Positions 1 to 13,400 of a stretch of 64,000 bases of DNA are shown one piece after another. This DNA is from Uranotaenia lowii. Its lineage: Eukaryota > Arthropoda > Insecta > Diptera > Culicidae. The first letter of the stretch is position 1. Each line of letters begins with the position of its first letter. Location of the stretch: assembly GCF_029784155.1 (NCBI RefSeq), contig NC_073693.1:141101988-141165987 (forward strand). The letters are read 5' to 3'. Made by a program: the position numbers and the translations under genes. The notes below the pieces were generated by a model. The model was not told where the DNA came from. It did not search any database and saw only the letters and a program-made list of their open reading frames with translations.

Positions 1-195
1 TCATAACGTGTCGATTCCTGATTGGTTAATTTTCTTAATGTATGGTTGGACCCAAAATTTTATTATAGCGTTTGGCGCTAGTATCGCCTAAAAGAATCGA
101 GGGATCTTAAAACAAGCTCAATTAATTTAAATTCAAATATTAAGGCTCTTTCTCGGAATTTTATTATCGTTATTTGTAACACTGTTACAAACTGT
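1..195. other. AT-rich flank, no gene seen
   Basis: Short AT-rich sequence before the fold-back element. I see no open reading frame, RNA gene or repeat unit in it. Confidence 0.5.
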
Positions 196-2195
196 CCCAT
201 GTGGCGTTTGGGTCATTTTCACTTTGTTGCTGGAAACGGTCTATTTTAGTGTTAACTTTAAAATAAAAACACAAACAAGTATACTTTGTTCTGAGCTTAT
301 ACGAAATTTTTATCAAGGTGGTTGTCGCTATGTTGATATTTCTACGCAAGAATTTCACACTAGATAAAATTATATGAAGAATGCAAATTTTATCAAAAAA
401 TTCTCTTAAGATGAGTTAAATCTGTTGAATATAATGTTATTCGCCGAAAAGAACACTAAAATAAAAGGCGGAATAGGAGCGACGAGCCTTCAGAGTTTAA
501 TTAAGAGAAATTTTCATAAAACACTTTTCGGTAGGCATTATTTACAGGAACCATACTCAACTATAAAAGATAAAGATAAAGAATAAAAAATAATCTTTAA
601 ATTTTTATGGGAGAAAAAGAAACAATACGAGATTTTAAAATGATAGACAAATTGTAGCCGTGTGATAGTTTTTCGTATAACTCGCATCGGTATGCGTTCT
701 GATTCTACGCAAAAGTGTCACACGGAGCATCTTTGGCTCTAATTTGCTGTTTGTTGTAGGAAATGTATTTTTTTTTTGGCAGAAAATATTGTAAATGAAA
801 ACTGTCGGTGAGTTTTTAGTTCGAGAGAAAAATTGGAAAGATAGCTGAAATTTCAATTGCGTTTTTCTCGTTTGCTCGTTTTTTTCCCATGGGACAATCT
901 TGCTTGGAACGGCAGTGCTACTCCAAGAAAGATTGCCCATTAGACTGAGTCGATTTAGGGTCATTTTTGAATTTCTCAAACATTGGGGTATAAAAAGCTT
1001 CGTTTTGGTTCAACACTCTTCCATGTTTTTTTTTTTCTCAATTTGACGTTTACATGAGTAAATTTGAACTTTCAGGTTTGTATTTGAAATTTGAATATAT
1101 TGTACTGAAAAATCTGTATCATCGTTGTTTTTTCTGTGGATAAAATCCTGCTTATGGTTTTGGTGTCAATTTATGAATTGTCTAAAGGAAATTTTCCGCC
1201 AAACAATTTTAACGAAGACCTTAACTTCGTATCTTATTAGACAAAAAAAAGTCATAAGGTGTTGAATGGGGGCATATCTTTTGGCACTGAAAAACAATCA
1301 ATTCAATTGACATTACTGCTGGGTGCCTAGCAAGGTATTGCATGACTGTTTTTCAATGCCAAAAGACATATCCCTGTTAAACAGATACTAACTTTGTTGC
1401 CTAATAAGATACGAAGTTACGGTCTTGGACAAAGTTGTTCAGCGAAAAATTTTCTTTAGAGAATGTATAGATTGTCACCAAAAACATTAACAGGCTCGGT
1501 TCTACAGAAAAAAAATAATAATGTTGATTTTTTTGTACAAAATCTAGATTTTTTTTAAAATTCGTCACTTAAAAATTTTGCAAAAACCATGGATGAGTTT
1601 TGAATCATAACAAAGCTTTTTAGACCCCAGAGTTTGAGAAATGACCCCAAATCGACTCAGTCTATTGCCCATATAGAAAAGGGCAGTAGAAAAAAACGCG
1701 ATTGAAATCTTAACAGTTTTTTCAATATTTTTCTTAAACTAAAATTCCTCCGATAATTTAACAGTAGGTGACAAATAGTTCAAGTTTACAAATTAACAAA
1801 GTAATCTGTCAATAAAATTACAAGTTATAGCCAAATATGCTTTGAGTGACATTTTTGTGTAGAATCTGAACGCTTAGGGGTAAAAGTTTTTACGCAAAAC
1901 TGTCACTTGGCTATATTTTTTTCCTTTAAATGCTCGTATTATGTCTGTTTTGCAAATTTTGGGTAGGTATTTTCACTTTTTCTTTCAGTTATCCAACCAA
2001 ATCCGGTTTTTAGAAAAATCTCCTTTTTTCATAGAATTTTGTCATTCTCGCGTAAAAACATAATTCATAATCATTGATGAAAAATTCGGTTAAGCTCAAG
2101 ACAAAGGATACTTGCTCGTATTTTATTCAAAAGTTAACACAAAAAAAAGACCGTGTCCAGCGAAAAAGTGAAAATGACCCATAAGTCACTATGGC
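196..2195. mobile_element. Fold-back (long inverted repeat) element, about 2 kb
   Basis: The left half reads as an imperfect reverse complement of the right half over almost the whole length. Matching pairs include GGGTCATTTTCACTTT (about 210) with AAAGTGAAAATGACCC (about 2167), the GATTCTAC...TGTCAC blocks (700-725 and 1850-1865), TAGACTGAGTCGATTT (943) with AAATCGACTCAGTCTA (1648), and ACTTCGTATCTTATTAG (1225) with CTAATAAGATACGAAGT (1400). The turn lies near 1300-1340. Arms are diverged, so the element is old. No transposase ORF is present. It looks like a fold-back MITE or two nested ones. A partial third copy is at 28437-28560. Confidence 0.8.
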
Positions 2196-4463
2196 GTAGA
2201 ACGATCTTTTAGGTCTCCCTCCCTCTACGAACCATCGGTCATGGAAGTTTTCGAAGTCGATTCGAAGGCTAAGCCACCTATGCTATGCAGCACCATACGA
2301 TGGTCAAACCATACATAACATTGGATTTTAAGTGGCGTCCCACAGCAATAATGAGCACTACAATTTTCATGCATGGTTTGCAAAGCGATGCCAAATTTTG
2401 CTTATTTTGAGAGTGAGTGTGAGAGTGAGAGTATGTTGATGCCAAATTTTGGTATAGTAGATAATTCGATGCCTTATATTGGAGTTATTGTGCTCTCAAA
2501 GCGTTTGAAAAACTAGGTATCGTTTGGGTTTCAAAATGAGCCAAATAGGTAATCAGAATTTAGCATTTTCAAACTAGTACACACACGGAAAACACGACTA
2601 GTTCTGTTGAAGTTCAGAATGTAAGAGACTGGTTATTTTATTCAGTTATCAATACAGAGACTCGTCAGCGAGATTCTTATGTCCCTCAGTTCCTAGAAGG
2701 AATTGTACCAAACTTCGATTAGCTAACAGATCGGATACAACAAGAGCGAACGTAAAATAAGATTTGGTGGATGATTTCAATATTTTTTTAGTAATGATTG
2801 AAATTGCTGAAGTTTGTCTCTAACCAGTATTGTATCAAAAAAGGTTTTCAAATGCATTTGAAATTTTCTAACAAAAATAAATCTCTTAACGTTTGTTCAG
2901 CTAATTGAAAATTTCTTCTATCACTTCTTGTCCGCTGTTATTTAATGTTATCAAACAGCAATCTGCTTTTGTCTAGACTGATCTAGATAGTAACTGAGCT
3001 GCGATAACCGGTAACACGAGTCGATTGTTTTGGGTTTTGCAGTTTGAGCTTGTTTTGTTCTCATACAAAATTGTCTGATTGCGGAAAGATTGATTTGTTT
3101 ACCACGTTATTGCAATCATAACTTGTACACAAGCTCCGAAGCTGCTTGGTAACAAGCACTCGAAATTAAAAATAGTTATCACGAAGAAAAAAAATTAAAG
3201 CATCAATCAGTTTGACGATTGTTCATCATTACATTCGAATGAAACATGTGTTTATTCAACTTGCATATCTTGCAACTTCTACACGATATTTTGAAAACAG
3301 AAGTAATCAAATACGAAAAAGAAATTTGAAATATGCAAAAAAAAAAAATAAAAACAACTTACCGGTATGTACCTGAAAGAGAAACGATTCTCGTTGAAAC
3401 CATTCCGGTGTAGAGCTGAAAAAAATAAGAAAGAATAATTTGAAGAAATTGATGGCAAAATCGCGAGGATCACCAATGCAATTATATTTTAACTGAAATG
3501 GTTATGCTTGCGTAGTTATCAAAAATTTCTTCATATTCTACCTTTTGAGTTGGTATAAATAGCAGGATATCTAAGGCGTAGTTTAAGTAGTGGCTCCAGA
3601 GAGTGATTCCATATTAATCTTCTGGCAATTCTAGTGATCCTATTGCACTGTAAAATTTCTAGCTGCCTTCCGTTTTCCGTCTTCGTAGTTGTTTTAAAAT
3701 TATTTGGAAATTCGAAGCAATTCACACACAAATCAGTTTTTTATATAGTTCCATTTATTTTTTATCTTCAATTTGTTCTCTTTTCGTTCAACACGCTGAA
3801 TCGGCATGATCTATGTATGTATGTAAAACATAACCACTAGTACTCATTATTTTATACTCATCATTTACGCTGATTTTTAGTCCCTTTATTCGTCTACACA
3901 TCTCTACACTCAAATATTCCCCGACAGGATTGCGCTACAAGCTATTGTTTGAGAGGGTCATATGAATGTTGTTCAATATTTTTTTGCTATTGTTTAGATG
4001 CATCTTAGTTTATAACTCATAGCTTACACACCATGGTTAGTACGTTTAGTAAAATTCTGGGAAAGGATATTACTTGAATAGCGAATAGTAATAGAAACGA
4101 AACAATTTATTTTTTGAAGGCTTAACGGGTTGTTATGTTCACGTGTAATAAATAGATTTTTCCAAAGTAAAAGTTGTCATTCGAATCCATTACATAAGAA
4201 TCACAAAATTAAATTCAACGAGATTTAGAAATTATTTGAAAAAAAGTATGATAGGTTTGATTGAATTCTTGGAGGACTTTTCTCGAGGGTGAATCTGAAA
4301 CGAAGGTGATAAACGGTCTAGTGAAATAGCCGTAATTTTCTGTTGTTTGCAATGTGAGATTTCTAATTCTCACAAGAAACTTAATTTCCCCCCTCCGGAA
4401 CAATGACGACAGCCTCTGCGTTTTCCCCATTCTTCCCGTTCCAGTGTGCCCCGAGGGATGGAA
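2196..4463. other. 3' flank of caspar, no gene seen
   Basis: AT-rich sequence without a convincing gene. At 2205-2285 there is a short stretch related to the tail of the SINE at 22931-23265 (shared ATTCGAAGGC..AGCC and GAACCAT motifs). A small GAGTGT-type simple repeat lies at 2410-2435. On the minus strand, downstream of the caspar stop, a possible polyadenylation signal AATAAA falls at 4111-4106, about 350 bases past the stop. The short ORFs here show no family resemblance. Confidence 0.4.
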
Positions 4464-7400
4464 TCATCGTTCTTCTAGGATGAGCGTTTCCTGCGGGTAC
4501 AGCTTGAGGGTTTTGAGAGTTTCCTCGTGGTCAAGTGCCGTGAGCTGGAGTTGAGCGAATATAATAACGATTTAGTGGAAATTAGGAATAAGAAATAGTA
4601 TGAATAATATGAACTCACATCTCGTCTAGGCCAGCTACTTATCACCTTGAACTCGTCAACTAGAAAACCCTCTCCGGTAATAAAGTTCAATAGGATGCGC
4701 AGAGGTGTCTCCGTTGTGAACCGCCTCTCGATCATCGCCGCACCGTTCGGTGGTCTAATCCTAATTTTGGTTATGTTATCCCCCGTCAACTGTTCTGGTT
4801 CCGGAGGAACGGTAATCCGTGCATTGGCTCGAATTAGTTCCCGCTTGGCTTCGGCATCGGCCCGTTCCGATTCCAGTCGGCGCCGTTCCGTTTGCATCAT
4901 AAGCTCTTTTTGCCGTTTGGCCTCCTGCTTGGCACGGTCCGCTTCCAAACTTTCGCGATAGGCCGCATCCTGTTCCAGCTTGACCTGTTCCCGAGCTAAC
5001 CGTTCGTTCTCCTCCCGCAGTTCAATCCTTAGCTGCTCGGTGTACATGTCGGCCGCTTCCATCAGCTGCGAAAGCAAGTCGTCCACACTAACGTTACCTG
5101 CAAAAAATAGACATTTTAGATTTTGGAACAAAAACATCTTACAAACTGTCTTACCATATATTACTTGAAAAACTTCGCATTGGCTGCGGTTTTTCGATAT
5201 CACAAGAATGGCTGGCAAACGATCCGATGGAATGTTTCTAACCGTTATGGAGGCGGTCATTCCAACGCAAGCCGAAATGGATGACAGAAACCTACGGAGT
5301 TGAAAAAACGGCTTATAAATACTGATTAAACCCTTCAGAAAGATTCTGATCTTACATATTCTTATTGCTTTCAAAGGTTAAATCCCATCCGTAAAGTACA
5401 TAGTTATCCAGAAGCATCTGAATTATGCTCTCGCATGCTAACAGCTGGCTGCAGAAAACATTCGTCAGTACGCTCCCATCATGATGAAGATAAATTGCTA
5501 ACAGTTTGCGCTTAAATAACAAATAAAAGTTGTAGATTATTCCTTAGTAAATCAGACAGCTCCGGACATACATCTCTGGCCGATGGTCGGCAGGCTTCCT
5601 TGAGTGCGTCCTCCAAACTTCCCTGGAAAAACATCGGATGCTGCGGGCCATACCGTTCCACAAAGTTTTCCACAAACTGTATGCTACCGATGGTTTCGTC
5701 ATCTACGTTATCAGGAACTAGAAAAGCGAAACAAAATTGTGTAAACAAGCTGTTAAGATAAATCGATTCTACAGTCGCGCTTACTCATATGTTTAAGGTG
5801 ACTGTTGATGGGTGTTTCCGTGAAAATGTCGTCATCGTTGTTGAAGTCCGATGCATCTTCAAACTCTTCCCCACTGCTCTCCGAATCAATGATGATTGGC
5901 ATGCTGGCGCTGTAAAAAAAAAACAATTTTTGTTAACTAATTTTATTTATCTGATATTTTAGATAGGGGACGCTTGTCATTTGTTGAATTGAAAGAAGTA
6001 AGTATAAATATTTTAATTTACAAGGACAGTCTTAAACAAAAAAAAACCATACATGATTCTAACAAAGACTCTCAACCATTGCCGAAAACACGTTAAGACT
6101 TTTTGGGTCTTTATTTTCTCGGTGCTCATATACTGTATCTGACGGTTGTGGAAATAACTTTCCACCACTCAACTAACGCTGTCGAAGGCGTACATCAAGG
6201 GAAACCACCGCGAGGAAGCGGTATCCTCTTCTTTTGACATTTACTGTGCTGCAATCTTTCCAGAACCCGAACTGTTTATCAGAGAGTCCTCTTTCATCAT
6301 GTACAACAGGATTTGCCTCTGGATTACCTTCCCGGACATTTTACCAGGTGTCTTCAGTAGAAATATCGTCCGCTATTCCGACGGGTCTCATGGATTCTTA
6401 TCCAATTTCGAGAGTCAGCCTTTTGCATACATCTTAAAATACGTCGTTCGACGCGTAGTTGAGCTATGACCTAAAAAATACGGGGAATTCATGATCACAG
6501 CCTTCAATATAACGTTCCGAACGAAGAACTTTCTTCAGTTGAAGAAACTTGGACAAAGTTCTTTAATCGTTATCAGTCCCTTTTAGCTCGTATCCCAGTC
6601 ATACAGAAATGAAGGTCAGCTGGTAACACTGTGCTGTGGGAGAAGCTCATTGATAATTTCTGGCAGTTTATGAGCGAATTTCAGATGATGTGTTTATTTT
6701 GGCTTGATCCTGGCTTTCTGAAACGTGGCTTCTTGCTCGATTTGATTACCTACGGAAAGCAGTTCTCGCATTCATGAAAAGCAGTCTGCGCTCATCCATC
6801 TTAAGTTAGGTGTTTACATGCGTCTTTAGTCCTAGGACTAAAGCAGCTTGCATGCAAATCTGCAATTTTGCAAGCGCGTGTGAGTGCCCTCGTCAGATTT
6901 TTCACCAACTGGTTGTCCAGGTTCCTCTCCTACTTTCACACTTCGACAAAAGCGTTCTGGGCAAAATGATCTGCTTTCCTGAGACGTTCGCCAGTCCGTA
7001 AAGTAGTCGCTATTCGTGAAGGTCTCATTAACTCTCCAATAACTCACTGACACCTTTCATAAATTTAAATCCCTCTCTGTGATAGGTTCTGCTGTTACCT
7101 ACATTCTTACGGTCTACGTTACATAGTATTCCGTCTCACGACTTAACTTGACGAACATAATTCCTAAACTTCACTCGGTCCATGGCAACCGTTCTCCAAT
7201 TTCTTGGACACCCCACGTTCGCCAGATCACGCTCCACTTGGTCTAACCACCTGCGCGCCCCTATTGTTCCTACCGGATTCGTAGCGAACACCTGTTTTGC
7301 AGGGCAGTCGTTCGACATTCTCGCGACATGTCCCGCCCAGCGTATCCGGCTAGCCTTCACCACCTTCGTTCGGCGTAGAGTCGCGCGAGCTCGTGGTTCA

Positions 7401-10400
7401 TCCTTCGCCTCCACACTCCGTTCTCCTGTACGCCGCCAAAGATGGTTCTTAACACTCGTCGCTCCAATACTTCGAGTGTACGCAGGTCCTCCTCGAGCAA
7501 AATCTATGTCTTGTGCCCGTAAAGAACAACCGGTCTAATAAGCGTCATATACAGGTTACACTTCGTGCGAGGGCTAAGTCTTCTCGACCGCAGTTGCTTG
7601 TGGAGTCCATAGTAGGCACGACTTCCGCTGATAATTCGCCGCCGGATCTCACGGCTGGTGTCATTGTCTGCGGTCACCAGTGAGCCGAGATAGACAAAGT
7701 CTTCGACTATCTCCAGCTCGTCGCCGTCGACTGTGACCTTGTTTTGCTGAACAAGCGGGTTCGGTCGGTCTCGGATCCGCAGGCCAGCATGTACTTCGTC
7801 TTGGACGTATTAATCATCATCCCAATCCTTCCTGCTTTGCGTTTCAGTTTGCGGTAGATCTCCTCCACCGCCGCAGATGATCTGCCGACTATATCAATGT
7901 CATCGGCGAAGCAGATAAGTTGACTGGATCTGTTGAAAATCGTGCCCCGCATTTCGCCCACCGCTCGTCGAATAACACCTTCTAGCGCCACGTTGAACAT
8001 CATGCAGGATAGACCATCACCTTGTCGAAGCCCCCTGCGCGATTTGAATGAACTCGATAATTCACCCGAAATCCGCACACAGCACTGCGTTCCATCCATC
8101 GTCGCCTTGATCAGTCTGATCAGTTTCCTGGAAAAGCCGTTCTCATCCATGATTTTCCATAGCTCGTTACGGTCGATCGTGTCGTATGCGGCTTTGAAGT
8201 CGATGAATAGATGGTGCGTAGGGACTTGGTGTTCACGGCATTTTTGGAGGATTTGCCGTAATGTGAATATCTGGTCCGTCGTTGACCGTCCCTCCATGAA
8301 GCCGGCCTGATGACTTCACACGAATCTGTTTGCTTGTGGCGTTAGGCGGCTAGTAGGATTCGGGACAACACTTTGTAGGCGACATTGAGGACAGTGATTG
8401 CTCGGTAGGTCTCACAGTCCAATTTATCGCCCTTCTTGTAGATGGGGCATATAACCCCTTCCTTCCACTCCTCCGGTAGCTGTTCTATGACCCAGATCCG
8501 GACTATCAACCGGTTACCTATATCACTGCAAATTTGGCCTGATCGTTAACCCAAATTACTGCCGTCTAAAGTCTTGCCACTAGCGCAACGCCCAACTTTT
8601 TCTCATATGTCAATTCCCGCTAAGCTGGTAAGCCGACTACAATAAGTGGTTGCCAGATGTAAATTCACTTTTCCAAACTCCCGATTTACCCAGTCTGTAT
8701 ACCGCCAAAACCTGACCTTAGCCTCAGTTTTATAAAATACTTGTTTTTATGATTCAACTACTGATTTTACCTATTGCTGAAGATATTCCTACTGCTACTG
8801 CTCGAGCCGGCCGTGTTGTTGTTGGTAATCTTCGTATCGTCCGCCCGCTTCAGTACCAGATTGTGCTGCTGCTCTATGCCCGATTCGGCCAGCGTGGTGC
8901 TGTTGGTGACGTTCGTCGGCCATCCGGACCATACCTGATGGCGCACCGGAATGTCCGTGATCGTGTACACATCGGTCTTGACCGACAGAATGGTTTGCGA
9001 GCCGGGAAAGCTGAGCATCAACATGTTACCTTCCCCTGATTGAACGTTTATATGCAGAGTAAAGTTCTGCCGTTGCGAGGATAATGGGTCTCTGTAATTC
9101 AAGCCACGCTTAAACAGGTATCGGGATGGAAACAAAGCTGAAAATACTTACGAATCTCCAACGAATCCTTCTACTGTCATATCGGTCAGTAAAAGGTTAA
9201 CTTCTTTCCCAATGTTTAAAGATTTGAGCACCGTCGATGAATTTTGGACTTCCTTCTAGAAAAAAGCATGCCGTAAGTAATGTTATACAATATTCGGAAC
9301 CTATCGGATACACTACCTGCTTGCCGGGTTGCCATCCCTTGAGAGCCTGACGACAAACGGGGACGCCCGTTTTCTCGCAGATTTTGGCCTTCAGCTCACT
9401 CACGGTGGCGTGATTCGATATGCTGATCACAAACAGCTCGTTGTTGAAATGAATTTTGAACACAACGTCATGCGGTTTCGCGTCCAAATAATTCAACGCG
9501 CTGCGGAAATCGTTGTTGCTGCTGGAGCGAGATGTTGATGCACCTGTAAGTTTGGACAGTCATTCAATCAATAGCACACGCTTTTTCGATAGTTTCTCAA
9601 TTGCCGACCCCAAAGATGTTGAATGCTACTAATTGTATTCCGAATACTTTTGGACGAAGACAAATGATGAAAATGAAATACGAAAATCAAGTTGTAGTGC
9701 AAATGCTTGTACATACAGCGATAAATGATGAAAAAGAAAGTTTCTAGATGAATACTGTTTCAAATAAAAAGTACACTTTCAGTGTGACCTTTATAAGAAA
9801 AATCAAATTGAAATTCTTCAACTCATACTACAACCGATTTATGATAACTAATAGGTCCTTTTTTCATTATACATAACAACCCAAAAGCAACATACTTGAG
9901 CACAACTTTTATTCAAAGAAAATGTACCTGGTTCAAACAGTCCAAAAGCTTCATCGAAAGAAAAGTCTACAGGTCCACGGCACGTAATTGTGTTAAATTG
10001 AATAATGTTTAGTATTTTTTTAAATTAAAAAAAAAAACTGTAAAACACTTACCCGCATCCAGATTACGACTCTGACTGGAAGCTCCACTGCTTCCTCCTC
10101 CACCACCGATAGATGTGCTGCGAATGGGCGATGAAGGTGCTGTCATGAGCTCCTCTACATTGGCCATCGCTTCCAGGTTGTTTAGATTGTTCACATAGCT
10201 AGCGAAGGCAGAGCCCGAGCCACCAGCACCACCTCCGCTGATGGACGCAGCTGAGGAGCTCCCGCCACTGCCTATTCCTCCTCCACCTCCACTACTGCCA
10301 CCACCTCCTCCACCACCATTGCTACCAGCTGCTACGGAGGGTCGCTGGTCCTGGGGGTCCTGCGGCAGAACCCGGTGAATGGCAGACTACAGAAAGAAAT

Positions 10401-13400
10401 GATTACTATTAAAACCTGGAATATGGGGTTTCTATGGATAATGGCTTACCAATAAATCCCAATTACATTCATCTAAGTGGTAAATAGCCTCAGCAACGTC
10501 TTCAATAGCAGTAATACTCTGTTGAAAGAAAACAAGAGAGAAGATACAACATGTTATAAAGTTCAACGAACGACAAATTTAAATATATTGAAGTCGGCAC
10601 CTTCTATATACCAGGTTTCAGTATACTGTTCATTTAAAATTTTAAGGTTCTTGTTTGATGTCTGATTTAGCATTCGATAAAATAAGGACGCTATACTGTG
10701 CTATCATTATGCTGACAAAACCTTATTTTAATCTCACTTTGGTATACTATTGAATGATGCCAAGTTTTGCTATCGTTAAGAAACCAGCATAATTTTGGGG
10801 TTAGTTTGTTATAACATCTACGGGGTAGCATTTGTCACCAAATAACAGTATTTATACCTCATTCAGGATACAATTTGCTATAGGTTTAGGCTTCAAAGTC
10901 CACTCGGATTACTACTTTTTCCTTGTTTATCAACGGGGGGCATCCATTTATTACGTAACGTTCTAAACGGGGATGCGGGGGTGAACTCGAGCGTTTAGCC
11001 CAGTCCACACTAGGCAACCTGAACTGCGATTTTTGTTATGAGACGAACTTTGTTGTTATTGGAAACCTGAGACGGTCTTATATAGTGTCTCCCGAATAAA
11101 ATGGGAGACGCTGAGACCGTCTCGAGACGAGCCGTCTCCTAGTGTGGACTAGGCTTTACGAATCGTGACATGGGGGAGAGGGAGAGGTATGTTCAGCATT
11201 GCGTAACGATTTTTTCTTAAATATTTCATTCTGCTGGCAGTTACTTTTATGTTAAAACATTACAATTTTAGCTATATCCGAATTATGATGAACAGTTTCT
11301 AGTCATTTTAAAAGCTAAAGGCTTCAACAAGATTGAAACTGGCTTGTATCATTTGTCTTTCAAAGATTCTTATAGAGACTTACCACTAATCATTAATCGT
11401 AATTCCACAGCCAGAACTTATGTCTGAGTCCTGGAGAATAATACAAGCGTGTTATTCTTCTTTCTGACTTTATTTATGTTTTTGATTATTTTAACATAAA
11501 CACATTAAAATGCTCAAAAACACAAACTGGGGCCTGCAGATCCTGGCCTTAAAGATAGCTTCTTGTTTTCTAAGCCAACGGTCATGTAATCGAATCCCGG
11601 TCGTGAAATAACCTGGCCAGACGTGCGTAAACTCGCTTCGGTAAAATCGTTTTGCTGATTTCTTCCGAGCTTAACGCGTGATGTGCAGATTTATTTTATC
11701 TTCGTTCAAATCTCCTTTCCCGAAAAAAGATACAGGAGATAATCGACGCTACACTCCGACGGCAACAAGCTGGATTCCGATCCGGACGATCATGTGTGGA
11801 CCACATCACAACACTAAACGAATCATACTGGAACAAATCAACGAATTCCATAGGACTCTCCCCAAGCAATCAAAAGTTCGAATATCACTTAAGGAACGAA
11901 CTAATAAGTTCACATATATCTGTACAAAAGTTCTGTGGAACTTTTTTGCAGTTCAACATGTTTTTTCGAGGTCCATGGAACTTCATTCTTTATCAAGTTC
12001 AGCCAATACTCAAAAAAAGCTCTAAAGTACTGTTTTGGTTTCTGTTTCTACTTTTTGGTAACTTTAAAGTTTGTATGAAGAAAAACAATCTACTTGTTAC
12101 GTAAAGGGTGGTACGGTCAAAATTTGGTCAAGGGAAAACGCGTGTAAATCGGTGAAATCGTTTATTTAAAAAATCAAATTAAATTTATTTTTCAAGTTTA
12201 ATAAGTATAAAATTCAAGAAAAATATTCAGTTAGGCTTCCGCTTTTCCAAATCCGAATTGCCGGGCCTTACACTTAACCCCTGCCATCAGATTTTGTACA
12301 GCCACCTTGTCCACCTTCTTCGCCGCAGAAAGCCAGTTTGCCTTGAACTGCTGCTCGTCCTTAGCAGTTTGGTCTTGTTAAGGTTCCGCTTGACAATAGC
12401 CAAGTATTCCTCAATTGGGCGGAACTTTAGCGTGTTGGGAGGGTTCTTGTCCTTGGGAACCACCTGCACGTTGTTGGCGGCGTACCACTCCATGGCCTTT
12501 TTACCGTAATGGCAAGATGCCAAATCCGGCCACAACAGTTCGGAACAACCGCGTTTCTTCAGGAAAGCCAGCAGACATTTATTCTAACACTCTCTCACGT
12601 AAATTTCTTGGTTGACAGTCCCGGAAGCTATGAAAATGCTGCTTTTCAAGCTACAGGTACAGATGGCTTGTCAAACCAGATATTTCTTCGCGAACTTTGA
12701 CAGTTTCATGTGCTTGAAAATATCTGCTACCTTTCCCCTTCCTTTTGCCGTATAAAACTCCTGTCCCGGAAGCTGCTTGTAGTCGGCTTTGACGTAGGTT
12801 TCGTCGTCCATTACCACGCAGTCAAACTTCGTCAGCATCATCGTGTACAGCCTCCGGGATCGCGCTTTGGCCGTCGTATTTTGTTTATCATCGTGATTTG
12901 GAGTCACTACCTTCTTGTAAGTCGATAGTCCGGCTCGTTTTTTGGCTCGATGCACGGTTGTAGACGATACACCCAGCTTATTTGCGGCATCCCGGAGAGA
13001 AAGGTTAGGGTTTCGCTTGAAACTACCGGCAACTCTCTTTGTCGTCTTCCGGTTTTCAATTTCCCCCCGATCCAGACTTCCTGGCTGTCGACAAACGTTC
13101 CCCAAACACTTAAATTACATTTGTAACGGTTGATTTGTCAACTTTTGGCGATTTTGCCACCTTTGCGTGCGAGTAGCTCGGATTTTCGCGATGCGCGAGC
13201 AAAATTTTGATACGCTGCTCTTCTTCCTTGGACGGCATTTTGACAACTGAAGAGTGAATTCCAAAATCAAAATAGGAGCAACATTCTACACACACACACA
13301 CCTTCAAAATGAGGGGTGTTCAGGTTTTTTGAATGCAAAATTGAAAGAAATACGTCAAGTTGATATTGACCAAATTTTGACCGTATCACCCTTTACTTCT

